A stretch of DNA of 64,000 bases from Deltaproteobacteria bacterium. GTDB lineage: Bacteria > CG2-30-53-67. Shown piece by piece: positions 56,639-64,000 of the stretch (positions are counted from its first letter, which is position 1; each line of letters starts with the position of its first letter). Where the stretch lies: assembly GCA_013151235.1 (NCBI GenBank), contig JAADIO010000046.1, positions 1 through 64,000 on the forward strand. Direction: 5' to 3'. The notes below the pieces were generated by a model. It saw only the letters and a list, made by a program, of their open reading frames with translations. It ran no database searches and had not been told where the DNA came from. The position numbers and the translations under genes are program-made.

Positions 56639-58105
56639 ATGTCTTTACTGCAACAGAATATTCTCGATGTGCAGCGCCTCCTTCCGGAGATCCTTCTCTT
56701 CGGTGTCTTTGGGGTGATGCTGACGGCCGACCAGTTTCTGCCGAGACGGCGGAAAAAGTGGATCGTTACTTTGGGGATTGCGGGGCTGGCTGTTGTCGGT
56801 TGTCGTCTGGTCATGGAAGGAATGACGGTGGCCCGATCGGGGCCGGTTTCCCTCTTCGGAGGAATGATGGTTGTCGATCATTTCGCGATCTTTTTCCAGT
56901 GGATCTTCCTGGTCACGACCGTTGTTGCCCTGCTGATGGCTGTCCGCTCGGACGAGATTGAGAAACAGAACGAAGGGGAATACTACATTCTGACCGTGGC
57001 GGTCTGCTTCGGGATGTTCTTTCTTGCCGCCTCGACTCACCTGTTGATGATCCTCCTCTCCTTCGAGATGATCAGCATCGTCTCCTACGTGCTGGCCGGC
57101 TACCTGCGGGGGGATCCCCGGTCGAGCGAATCCGGGATCAAGTACGTGATCTACGGCGCTTTTACGACGGGGATCATGATCTACGGGATGTCTCTTCTCT
57201 ACGGCCTGACCGGGTCATTGCAGATTGAGCGGATTCACGATTTCCTGATGACCGCCCGGACAGGGGTGGTTCCCGTGACGGTGATTCTCCTGATGATCTC
57301 GGCGGGGATGCTCTACAAGATCGCCGCCGTTCCCTTTCATATGTGGTCGCCCGATGTCTATGAAGGGGCACCGACGGCGGCGACCGCTTTCTTCTCCGTC
57401 GGTCCGAAGGCGGCGGGGTTCGCCATCCTGATCCGGTTCTTCCTGGTGACCTTCGGCAAGGATTTTCAGGTTGACTGGCGGCAGATCATGGCGATCCTCT
57501 CGATGGCGACGATGACGATCGGGAATTATACGGCGCTCAGGCAGGAGAACGTGAAACGGATGCTGGCCTACTCCAGTATCAGCCATGCCGGATATCTCCT
57601 TATGGGAATGGCCGTGGCCTCGCCCGCGGGACGCAGTGCCATCCTTTTCTATCTCCTTGTTTACATGGTGATGAATTCGGGCGCCTTTATCGTGGTCCTC
57701 GCACTGGAGAACATTCTGCACGATTCGGACCTTGCGATTTACAGAGGGATCGGGACCCGGCTGCCGCTGCCGGCGGTGACGATGGTCATCTTTCTTGTCT
57801 CTCTCGCCGGTCTTCCCCCCACGGCCGGTTTTGTGGGAAAATTCTTCCTCTTCAAGGCGGTGATCGCCGAGAAGCTCTATCTTCTGGCCCTGGTGGGCAT
57901 TGTCAACAGCCTGGTTGCTCTCTATTACTATATGCGGGTGGTCAAAGCGATGTATATGGAACAGCCGGAGCAGGCGTTGCCGCAGGAGATGTCGGTAACG
58001 CCGCTCTATCGTTTTCTGCTGGTCTTGTCGGCGGTGCCGATACTTTATCTTGGGATTTTCTTCGAAACGGTTTATCATATATCGGCCCAAGTCGTGTTCG
58101 GGTAG
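56639..58105 (+). CDS. nuoN: NADH-quinone oxidoreductase subunit N
   Basis: A 488-residue third antiporter-like subunit. Blocks include LLSFEMISIVSYVLAGYLRGD, VPFHMWSPDVYEGAPTAATAFFSVGPKAAGFAIL, RQENVKRMLAYSSISHAGYLLMGMA and SLAGLPPTAGFVGKFFLF. It ends the nuo operon; no nuoE, nuoF or nuoG follows. Confidence 0.96.
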   Translation: MSLLQQNILDVQRLLPEILLFGVFGVMLTADQFLPRRRKKWIVTLGIAGLAVVGCRLVMEGMTVARSGPVSLFGGMMVVDHFAIFFQWIFLVTTVVALLMAVRSDEIEKQNEGEYYILTVAVCFGMFFLAASTHLLMILLSFEMISIVSYVLAGYLRGDPRSSESGIKYVIYGAFTTGIMIYGMSLLYGLTGSLQIERIHDFLMTARTGVVPVTVILLMISAGMLYKIAAVPFHMWSPDVYEGAPTAATAFFSVGPKAAGFAILIRFFLVTFGKDFQVDWRQIMAILSMATMTIGNYTALRQENVKRMLAYSSISHAGYLLMGMAVASPAGRSAILFYLLVYMVMNSGAFIVVLALENILHDSDLAIYRGIGTRLPLPAVTMVIFLVSLAGLPPTAGFVGKFFLFKAVIAEKLYLLALVGIVNSLVALYYYMRVVKAMYMEQPEQALPQEMSVTPLYRFLLVLSAVPILYLGIFFETVYHISAQVVFG

Positions 58106-58141
58106 GGGGACACAGGGACGGATTTATTGGAGAGCCTTGTA

Positions 58142-58759
58142 ATGCCGGGTGACAGCGGAAATTTCAGGTTTCCTTTTCGGGGAATCTCGCGGGAGAAGTT
58201 CTATACCGAGTCGGACCCGAAATTCTATGAGAAGGTAGAAGAGATTTCATCCTGCTGGCAGGAGGAGTTCGATGCCGGGAATCTGCATGCCGTGGCTGCC
58301 CTGCTGAAGGAAGGGGGGCCGGCGTTTTTGCATGTTCCCTGGATCCGGGAACAGATAAGGGTCTGGGAGGAGGAGGCGAGCGAGTCCTCGTTGAAACTTC
58401 TTCAGGAGATTGAAGCGATCGTGACCGGCAAGTCCCATGAGACCGGAAGTCAAAAGCCTTTCGGTGAAAAACAGTTGATGCTCAAGGAGTATGATACCTA
58501 TCTCCACCGTTTCATCGAGCTCTGTGAGAAACGGCGACTGATCTGCGGAGATTGCCCCAATTTTCAGCAGGACCCCTATATCGTCTCCTGCTTTGCCGAC
58601 TGTGATTTCCCGGCACGGCGTGAGAAACTTCGGGAGGTTGCCGGGGGTGTCAGGCGGATGGAGACGATCTTTCAACATCCTCCCTACCTGAAAGCCCTTC
58701 GCATGGTGGTGCTCGATGGTGAGATCTTTCGGAAACGGAAGAATCCCGGAAGGGGTTAA
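58142..58759 (+). CDS. Cys-containing protein of unknown function downstream of nuoN
   Basis: A 205-residue soluble protein that I do not recognise. A mid-C-terminal cluster, CEKRRLICGDCPNFQQ followed by VSCFADCDF (residues 130-160), holds five closely spaced Cys that could bind a metal or Fe-S cluster. GGAGAG is 7 bases before ATG 58142. It is 36 bases after nuoN, so it may be read with the operon, and it overlaps the convergent diguanylate cyclase gene by four bases. Confidence 0.6.
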   Translation: MPGDSGNFRFPFRGISREKFYTESDPKFYEKVEEISSCWQEEFDAGNLHAVAALLKEGGPAFLHVPWIREQIRVWEEEASESSLKLLQEIEAIVTGKSHETGSQKPFGEKQLMLKEYDTYLHRFIELCEKRRLICGDCPNFQQDPYIVSCFADCDFPARREKLREVAGGVRRMETIFQHPPYLKALRMVVLDGEIFRKRKNPGRG

Positions 58760-59403
58760 CAACAGCGGGCCATGACCTGCTTTCTCCCGTTCCGTTTTGC
58801 CTCGTAGAGCGCCTGGTCGGCCACTTCAAGAATCTCTCCGTTTTGCATAAAGGATTGACAGTTTGAGACGATTCCGCAACTGAAGCTCACCGCTACAGGG
58901 GAATGAGAAGGGATCGTCAGGGGCTTTTGTATCAGCCGTTGCAGGATTCTCTCCATGATCGTAAGGCCGGCCGTGATATCCGTGTCGGGCATGATGACGG
59001 CAAACTCCTCACCGCCGATCCGGCAGACCACATCCACCCGCCTCAGATTTTTCTTCAGGAATTGTGCAAACTTGCGGAGGACCTGGTCCCCGACCTGATG
59101 GCCATGGCTGTCGTTGATTTTTTTGAAATGGTCGAGGTCGACAATCGCGACGCAGAAAGGAAAACCTTGCCGGGACATGCGGGCGATCTCTTCTCCCAGG
59201 CGGTTGTCGAAGTAGCGCCGGTTGAAGATATGGGTCAGATGATCGATGACGGCCATTTTCTTGTAGGAGCGAAGTGCCCGGACCTCTCTTTCCAGTTTTG
59301 CGATCTTTTCCTCATAGTATCCGGGATCGTAGGGGATGGGATTGGTTTTACGGGCGAGGTCGGGTGAAACGATCTTCTTCTCAATGGCTATGCCTTGACT
59401 CAT
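58756..59403 (-). CDS. Diguanylate cyclase (GGDEF domain)
   Basis: A 215-residue protein that makes cyclic di-GMP from GTP. A short N-terminal stretch with a coiled coil (YYEEKIAKLEREVRALRSYK) precedes the GGDEF domain. The active-site motif is GGEEF (residues 130-134). The inhibitory I-site RxxD (R121-D124) lies exactly five residues upstream, so product inhibition is expected. DHLTHIFNRRYF opens the domain. No sensor domain or membrane helix is present. Its promoter matches the sigma-54 consensus. Confidence 0.93.
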   Translation of the reverse strand: MSQGIAIEKKIVSPDLARKTNPIPYDPGYYEEKIAKLEREVRALRSYKKMAVIDHLTHIFNRRYFDNRLGEEIARMSRQGFPFCVAIVDLDHFKKINDSHGHQVGDQVLRKFAQFLKKNLRRVDVVCRIGGEEFAVIMPDTDITAGLTIMERILQRLIQKPLTIPSHSPVAVSFSCGIVSNCQSFMQNGEILEVADQALYEAKRNGRKQVMARCC

Positions 59404-59451
59404 GGTTCACTCCTGTTTCAGGTCCGCAGTTTTGACACAAATGGTATGTAA

Positions 59452-59466
59452 GCAAAGACTGTGCCA
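59452..59466 (-). promoter_or_regulatory. Sigma-54-type promoter of the diguanylate cyclase gene
   Basis: On the minus strand, TGGCAC-N5-TTGC matches the -24/-12 consensus exactly, ending about 50 bases before the ATG at 59403. Such promoters need an AAA+ enhancer-binding activator; none is nearby. The remainder of the 59404-59660 interval has no gene. Confidence 0.75.
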
Positions 59467-59660
59467 ACCAGGTTTTTGTCTGTAACTGTATGATTTTAAT
59501 GAATTTCAGAAAAAATCATCCGGCTCCGGGGAGGACATTTCTTTGTCGGTGTCGTATCTTTTGACGGGGGGGAGCGGGGATTATCATGAAGAACCGGCGG
59601 GGGATTATGATATACTTCCTCTTTGTTTGATCGTGGTAAAACGTTCCTCAGGGAGGTTCC

Positions 59661-60806
59661 ATGCGGGTTGCAATCATTGGAGCAGGGATTGCAGGGTGCC
59701 ATGCCGCCGCTCTGCTTGCAGGGGAAGGGCATGAGGTCCTCCTTTACGATCCGATGTCGCCCTGGGAGAAACCCTGCGGTGGTGGGATCACTCCCCGAAA
59801 CTTCAGAGATTTTCCTTTCCTTAATGAGTTCCGGTCCGGCTGTTTTCCCGTCCACCGGATGCTGATGGAGGCGCCCGACGGCACAAGATGCGTCATTCCG
59901 TTTCCCGAACCGGTATGGATTGCCTCCCGGCATGCACTCGGAGAGTTCCTCCTGAAACGGGCGGAGGCGGCTGGCGCCCGGCATCTGAGGCAACAGGTCA
60001 TCAGGGTTGAGGGAAAAGGGGAAGGGTGGAGGGTTGTCACCGGGGGAGGAAAAACCGGAGCCGATTTCCTTGTCGGCGCCGACGGGGTCAACAGTATGGT
60101 CCGCTCCCGGTTGTCCGCCCGGTTGCCCCGAAAAGACGAAACGTTGGCCGTCGGCTACTGGATCGAAGGGGCGATGGAAGATGAACTTGTGATCGCCTTT
60201 CTGAAGGGGATTTCCGGTTATCTTTGGATCTTCCCGCGGAAAGAGCACCTCTCCGCCGGGATCGGGGCCCGGGTGGGAGAGGCCTCGGGCCGGGAACTGT
60301 TCGGACACCTCGACCGGTACCTTGAACGGTTTGATGCACGCCTCATGGAACGGCCCAAAAAACCTTATGGGGCCTTGATCCCGGCGCTGACCCGGGAGGG
60401 GTTGAAGGTGAACCGCATCTGCGGGGGAAACTGGGCGCTGATCGGTGATGCCTCCGGGCTTGTTGATCCGGTGACGGGCGAGGGGATCTATTACGCCTTC
60501 CGGTCCGCCGAATTTCTTGTTGAGGCCTTCCGGTGGTGTAAGGTGGAAATGTATGAAGAGATCTGCCGGAAACGGATCGTACCCGAACTTCGTCAGGCGG
60601 CGGCCTATGTGCGGACCTTTTTCGATCCCGGCGTCTCCTGCCGTCTGGTGCAACTTGCCGGAGACAAGGCGGGCGTCCGGCGACTTCTGGCAAGGCTGAT
60701 TGCCGGGGAGCAGGGGTATCGCACTTTGAAGAGGGAACTGCTGAAGGTCATTCCCTCACTTTTTTGGGATTTCCTGGGAAATATGTTTCCGGGCGAATTG
60801 AAATGA
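59661..60806 (+). CDS. Geranylgeranyl-reductase-family FAD-dependent oxidoreductase
   Basis: A 381-residue flavoprotein of the group that reduces isoprenoid chains. The N-terminal GAGIAGCHAAALLAGEGHEVLLYD loop binds FAD, KPCGGGITPRN is the family CGGG motif near residue 40, and GDASGLVDPVTGEGIYYAF is the second FAD motif. Likely substrates are quinone or lipid prenyl tails; none can be named. GGGAGG precedes ATG 59661. Its position next to complex I fits a role in quinone side-chain modification, but this is only suggestive. Confidence 0.82.
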   Translation: MRVAIIGAGIAGCHAAALLAGEGHEVLLYDPMSPWEKPCGGGITPRNFRDFPFLNEFRSGCFPVHRMLMEAPDGTRCVIPFPEPVWIASRHALGEFLLKRAEAAGARHLRQQVIRVEGKGEGWRVVTGGGKTGADFLVGADGVNSMVRSRLSARLPRKDETLAVGYWIEGAMEDELVIAFLKGISGYLWIFPRKEHLSAGIGARVGEASGRELFGHLDRYLERFDARLMERPKKPYGALIPALTREGLKVNRICGGNWALIGDASGLVDPVTGEGIYYAFRSAEFLVEAFRWCKVEMYEEICRKRIVPELRQAAAYVRTFFDPGVSCRLVQLAGDKAGVRRLLARLIAGEQGYRTLKRELLKVIPSLFWDFLGNMFPGELK

Positions 60807-60814
60807 TTCGGTTT

Positions 60815-60842
60815 ACATGATATACATGTGGATAGATCTATC
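60815..60842. promoter_or_regulatory. Two adjacent palindromes upstream of the CNNM/HlyC pair
   Basis: ACATGATATACATGT (60815-60829, arms of five) is followed one base later by the perfect 12-base palindrome GATAGATCTATC (60831-60842). They end 28 bases before the TTG start at 60870 and may be operators. Confidence 0.4.
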
Positions 60843-60869
60843 AATATGTTTAATTGTTGTGCTTGAGGT

Positions 60870-62147
60870 TTGACCCGTTTGGACATTCCCTTATATTCAT
60901 ACATCCTGTTCACCCTCGGTTTTCTTCTGTTTTCCGCCTTTATCTCCGGTTCGAAGAAGGCCTTCTTTTTTCTGGATCGTGAGGAGATCCTCTCTCTTCC
61001 TTCCGGGAAGGGGCGGGAGGCGCTCCTCTTTCTAAGTGGGAAACCGAGACGTACCCTGCTGACGCTTCTGATCCTGCACCTCGTTTTCCAGGCTTTGTTG
61101 GTGCTCTTTACGCTGACGGCCATTCAACAGGCGCCGGCCCGGTTGGCGGCGCTTTTCTGCCTCCTGATTCTCTATCTTGCCGTCGGAAGGATTCTTCCGC
61201 GTGCCCTGGTGCAGGGGCGGGAACTGCTCTATCTCCGGAATGCGGCCGTCTATTTGAAATTTCTTTTTCGTCTTGTTGCCCCTTTTCGGGCCATTGTTGA
61301 GAAGATCTCCTTTTTTCTGCTCCGGGGAAGCGGCGGGGAATTGCCGATGTTTCAGGATCGGGACTTCATCCACCGGGTGATGCCGGTGCCGGAGGAGGGT
61401 CCGGGACTGTATGAACGGGAGATGGTTCAGAACGTCATGGAGTTCCAGGAAACACTGGTCAAGGAAGTGATGACGCCCCGGCCCGACATGTTTTGTGTCG
61501 AACTGGAGGAGGATGTGCAGAGCGTTATGGAGAAAATCCGCACCTCCCGTTATTCCCGTATCCCCGTGTATGAGAAGGATCTCGATCATATCGTGGGGAT
61601 CCTCTATGCCAAGGATCTGCTCTCCCTCCTGATCGAAGAGAACGGTATGGAACGGCATTGTATCGGGGAACTACAGCATCCGGCATTGCATATTCCGGAA
61701 ACCAAACGAGTCAGTGAACTCCTCCGTGATTTCAAGAAGCAGAATGTTCATATTGCCATGGTGGTGGATGAGTTCGGCGGGGTGGAAGGTCTGGTCTGTC
61801 TTGAGGATCTCCTGGAAGAGATCGTGGGAGAACTCCAGGACGAGGCGGATGAGGAAGAGCGGCCGGTAAAAAAGATTTCCGACCGGGTCTGCCGTGTTTC
61901 CGCGATGTTGCCGCTGGAGGATTTCAACACCCTCTTCCAGGTTTCCATTGAAAGTGAGGACTACGAGACGGTCGGGGGGTTTGTGGTGGATCAATTGGGG
62001 CATTTTCCCAAATGGGGGGAGCGGATTCGTTATGAAGGGCTGGAGATCGTGGTTTACCGGGTCCGGAAGGTCCGGGTCCTGGAACTGATGGTCACCCGGC
62101 TCGATGACGTTCCGGCAGAGGGTGAAGCTCCTGCCGGAGAGATGTAA
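60870..62147 (+). CDS. CNNM/HlyC-family membrane protein with CBS domains, first of two
   Basis: A 425-residue protein. The N-terminal 150 residues are a CNNM (DUF21) membrane domain. Residues 195-315 form two CBS domains (VKEVMTPRPDMFCVELEEDVQSVMEKI, YSRIPVYEKDLDHIVGILYAKDLL, GVEGLVCLEDLLEEIVGEL). Residues 335-415 are the CorC/HlyC domain (LGHFPKWGERIRYEGLEIVVYRV). The family is linked to Mg2+/Co2+ efflux. It starts at TTG 60870, just after GAGG. It is 5 bases before a paralogue. Confidence 0.88.
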   Translation: MTRLDIPLYSYILFTLGFLLFSAFISGSKKAFFFLDREEILSLPSGKGREALLFLSGKPRRTLLTLLILHLVFQALLVLFTLTAIQQAPARLAALFCLLILYLAVGRILPRALVQGRELLYLRNAAVYLKFLFRLVAPFRAIVEKISFFLLRGSGGELPMFQDRDFIHRVMPVPEEGPGLYEREMVQNVMEFQETLVKEVMTPRPDMFCVELEEDVQSVMEKIRTSRYSRIPVYEKDLDHIVGILYAKDLLSLLIEENGMERHCIGELQHPALHIPETKRVSELLRDFKKQNVHIAMVVDEFGGVEGLVCLEDLLEEIVGELQDEADEEERPVKKISDRVCRVSAMLPLEDFNTLFQVSIESEDYETVGGFVVDQLGHFPKWGERIRYEGLEIVVYRVRKVRVLELMVTRLDDVPAEGEAPAGEM

Positions 62148-62152
62148 AACGC

Positions 62153-63409
62153 ATGTGGCTGAATCTTTTCTATCTGATTGCCGGACTGGCCGGATTCGTC
62201 GGGGAGGCCTTTTTCGCCGTTGCCGAGAATGCCCTGGTGGCTTCCGATAAACTGCTTCTTCTCGATCAGAAGGAGAAAGGGCCGGGGATCCTGCCGCTGT
62301 TGCAGATGCTTTCCCATCCACAGCGGATCTCCCAGACCCTGCTCGTCGGATCGGTCTTCTCCGTGGGGGTTGGTACAACCTTTTCTTTTCTGCTCCTTTT
62401 CCGTCTCAGCGGCGGTACGCCCGGTTTGCTTCTTCTTCCGGTTTTTGCCTTTCTCCTGATCCTGATCATCGTTTTTGCGGAAGTCCTTCCCCGTGCGATT
62501 TTTTCGGATTGTCCCGAGGAAACGGCCCTTCGTATCGCCCGGCCCCTTGCGGTCTGCATGTCGTCTCTGCGTGTTGTGATCGACCCGGCCCTACGCTTTT
62601 TCGAGACCGTACGCACGATTTCCGGGTTGAAAGGGAAAGAGGAAACCCCCTTTGTTGAAGACGAGGACCTGGAGTGGATCCGCCGGTTTGTCCGGGGGAG
62701 TGAAACCCTGCGCAGAGAGGAGGTCCGGATCATCCGGAAAATCATCGATTTCAGCGAGATCCGTGTCCGCGATGTTTGTGTCCCCCTCGAACAGGTGATC
62801 GCGGTCGAGGAGAGGGAGAATATTTCCCGGGCCATTCGGAAAATTCGGGAAAGCGGATTCACGCGCCTTCCCGTCTATCGGAAGGAAGAACATGAAATTG
62901 TGGGCATACTTCATGCCCTCGATCTCTTCAGCCAGCGGGGACTCGATACTCCGGTGGACGCGTGCTGCCGTCAACCCTTCTTTGTTTCGGAGGAGACCTT
63001 GATTCGTGATCTCTTCCGGGACCTCCAGCGATTGGGGATCGTCATGGCCGTGGTCCGGAATCATACAGGCAGGGCGGTCGGCATTGTCACCATGGAAGAT
63101 CTGCTGGAGGAGATCTTTGGAGAGATTGAGGATGAATTTGACCTGAAGGATCAGTTTTTCCGGAAGATCGGCCGCGGGGAGTATCTTGTGGATACCCGGG
63201 TTGACCTTGATGCTTTGCAGGAGGCTCTTCAGTTGCCGATTCCCCGAAACGGCTATCGGACCTTGAACGGGTATATCCTTCACTATCTTCGGCGGGTCCC
63301 CCAGGAGGGGGAACGGTTCACCATCGGGGACCTGATGTTTAAGGTCGAGCTGGCCGATCAACGGAGAATTTATAAACTCTTTGTACGAAAACTGGAATTT
63401 CCCCGATAG
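62153..63409 (+). CDS. CNNM/HlyC-family membrane protein with CBS domains, second of two
   Basis: A 418-residue paralogue of the previous gene with the same order: DUF21 membrane domain, CBS pair (VRDVCVPLEQVIAVEERENISRAIRKI, FTRLPVYRKEEHEIVGILHALDLF, RAVGIVTMEDLLEEIFGEIEDEFD) and CorC/HlyC domain (RVPQEGERFTIGDLMFKVE). The membrane domain is diverged. The two may form a heteromeric ion transporter; the ion cannot be told from sequence alone. Confidence 0.87.
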   Translation: MWLNLFYLIAGLAGFVGEAFFAVAENALVASDKLLLLDQKEKGPGILPLLQMLSHPQRISQTLLVGSVFSVGVGTTFSFLLLFRLSGGTPGLLLLPVFAFLLILIIVFAEVLPRAIFSDCPEETALRIARPLAVCMSSLRVVIDPALRFFETVRTISGLKGKEETPFVEDEDLEWIRRFVRGSETLRREEVRIIRKIIDFSEIRVRDVCVPLEQVIAVEERENISRAIRKIRESGFTRLPVYRKEEHEIVGILHALDLFSQRGLDTPVDACCRQPFFVSEETLIRDLFRDLQRLGIVMAVVRNHTGRAVGIVTMEDLLEEIFGEIEDEFDLKDQFFRKIGRGEYLVDTRVDLDALQEALQLPIPRNGYRTLNGYILHYLRRVPQEGERFTIGDLMFKVELADQRRIYKLFVRKLEFPR

Positions 63410-63430
63410 GTCCGATATCCGGAATTGTTC

Positions 63431-63466
63431 TTGACAGTAAATATTCGGGAATGTTAATATCCCGAA
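63431..63466 (+). promoter_or_regulatory. Promoter of the ATP synthase leader genes with overlapping dyad
   Basis: TTGACA 63431-63436 and TAATAT 63455-63460, with an 18-base spacer. An inverted repeat TTCGGGA-N9-TCCCGAA (63444-63450 and 63460-63466) straddles the -10 region, in an operator-like position. Confidence 0.6.
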
Positions 63467-63489
63467 GTTTGTATGAAGCCGATCATCCC

Positions 63490-63711
63490 ATGAAAAAAGA
63501 AGACAAGGCCTTCTACAGGAAGCTCTATTCGGTCAGTACGGCCGGCATCTACATGGTTGTCGCGACGATGATCGGCTATTTTATAGGGAACAAACTGGAC
63601 CGGTGGTTTGACACTTATCCCTGGCTGACCCTGTTCTTTCTCTTTTGCGGAATTGCGGCCGGGTTCAAGAACCTGATCGAAATCGCCATCAAGGAAAATA
63701 AAGAGGAATAG
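63490..63711 (+). CDS. atpZ: AtpZ/AtpI-type small membrane protein
   Basis: A 73-residue protein with two membrane helices (AGIYMVVATMIGYFIGNKLD and WLTLFFLFCGIAAGFKNLI). The FIGNKLDRWFDTYPWLTLFFL pattern is typical of AtpZ, encoded at the head of F-type ATP synthase operons and suggested to assist Mg2+ or Ca2+ supply or rotor assembly. ATG 63490 is used; a ribosome site is weak. Confidence 0.82.
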   Translation: MKKEDKAFYRKLYSVSTAGIYMVVATMIGYFIGNKLDRWFDTYPWLTLFFLFCGIAAGFKNLIEIAIKENKEE

Positions 63712-63717
63712 TCCGAT

Positions 63718-64000
63718 ATGAGCGGTGAAAAGGGGCAGCATCTGACGATCAAAGGGGTTACCTGGCCGGGATTGCTCTTTCTTCTCCTTCTCCTCGGGGC
63801 GTCCGTTCCCCTCTTCGGTCGGGGCCTTGCCCTCGGCATGGGGGTCGGAATGGCCGTGGGACTGCTGAATTTCAAGGCGATTGAGTTGATCGTCAAACGG
63901 GTGATGGGACCGGACGGCGGGAGCAGGCTCCTCTACGGAATCTTCGGAATGGTGAAGTTCCTGGTCCTGGGGGGCATATTTTTTCTGCTGATTTATTATA
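63718..64000 (+). CDS. atpI: ATP synthase subunit I (AtpI), truncated by window end
   Basis: Translation from ATG 63718 gives 94 residues before the window ends: a short polar start, then membrane helices in WPGLLFLLLLLGASVPLFGRGLALG, MGVGMAVGLLNFKAIELIV and GMVKFLVLGGIFFLLIYY. The size, spacing and helix pattern match ATP synthase I chain proteins that help assemble the c ring. It is seven bases after atpZ; atpB and atpE should follow outside the window. Confidence 0.75.
   Translation, partial: MSGEKGQHLTIKGVTWPGLLFLLLLLGASVPLFGRGLALGMGVGMAVGLLNFKAIELIVKRVMGPDGGSRLLYGIFGMVKFLVLGGIFFLLIYY

Noticed and set aside
1-64000. CRISPR arrays, tRNA or rRNA genes
   Set aside because: No regularly spaced repeats, cloverleaf-like segments with TTCGA(A/T)TCC arms plus acceptor stems, or rRNA motifs were noticed by eye; a dedicated search was not possible.

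Overview
The window looks like a chromosomal stretch of a Gram-negative bacterium of the former Deltaproteobacteria (Desulfobacterota / Thermodesulfobacteriota) or a close relative. This rests on an outer-membrane LPS exporter (LptD), a type IV pilus pilMNOPQ set, ATP-dependent PEP carboxykinase, a trp...trpA-accD-folC gene order of the kind seen in that group, and small dispersed repeats of a common type. The lineage is an inference; no rRNA gene is present to confirm it. Coding is dense and moderately GC-rich, with many ATGA/GTGA start-stop overlaps.

Layout. 1-1.8 kb is an accessory edge: the 3' end of a type I restriction HsdR gene, a small XRE-type regulator, a probable transposase remnant and a vapBC-type toxin-antitoxin pair. 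1.8-2.25 kb holds a repeat copy and a strong small-RNA candidate (promoter, hairpin, terminator). 2.25-9.06 kb is a complete tryptophan operon trpE-G-D-C-F-B-A, with trpB broken by one apparent base loss. A cyclic-nucleotide-binding regulator and a class II cyclic-nucleotide phosphodiesterase-like protein follow, then accD, folC and lptD. 15.3-17.2 kb carries rfbB and rfbD (dTDP-rhamnose). 17.1-19.5 kb has an unknown protein, a TPR protein and a J-domain/TPR protein, followed by pilMNOPQ (19.7-24.1 kb), which ends in a clear terminator. aroC and aroB (24.2-26.5 kb) supply chorismate for trp. der is on the minus strand.

28.3-35.2 kb is a heat-shock cluster hrcA-grpE-dnaK-dnaJ-rsmE plus a coiled-coil membrane protein. 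bioA (minus, also one frameshift), a small unknown gene and a polyglycine lipoprotein gene follow. 38.9-43.3 kb has pckA, a NamZ/DUF1343-type gene and sthA. 43.3-46.1 kb is a two-gene unit, a MoxR-type AAA+ ATPase plus a 608-residue protein of unrecognised function; this is the best candidate here for an undescribed system. A divergent LysR regulator precedes an 11-gene complex I operon nuoABCDHIJKLMN (47.4-58.1 kb) that has no nuoEFG. A Cys-rich unknown, a diguanylate cyclase with a sigma-54-type promoter, a geranylgeranyl-reductase-family flavoprotein, two tandem CNNM/HlyC transporters, and atpZ plus the start of atpI (the ATP synthase operon leader) complete the window.

Dispersed elements. 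A MITE-like element with the terminal repeat GATGAAGTCGTAAAAA or variants occurs four times (1.83, 27.9, 38.7 and 51.6 kb). One copy sits inside the nuo operon, nested in a second repeat type that also encodes the C-terminus of NuoI. A third, AT-rich GGAAATTGG-type repeat lies between trpE and trpG and between nuoM and nuoN. I saw no rRNA, tRNA or CRISPR array.
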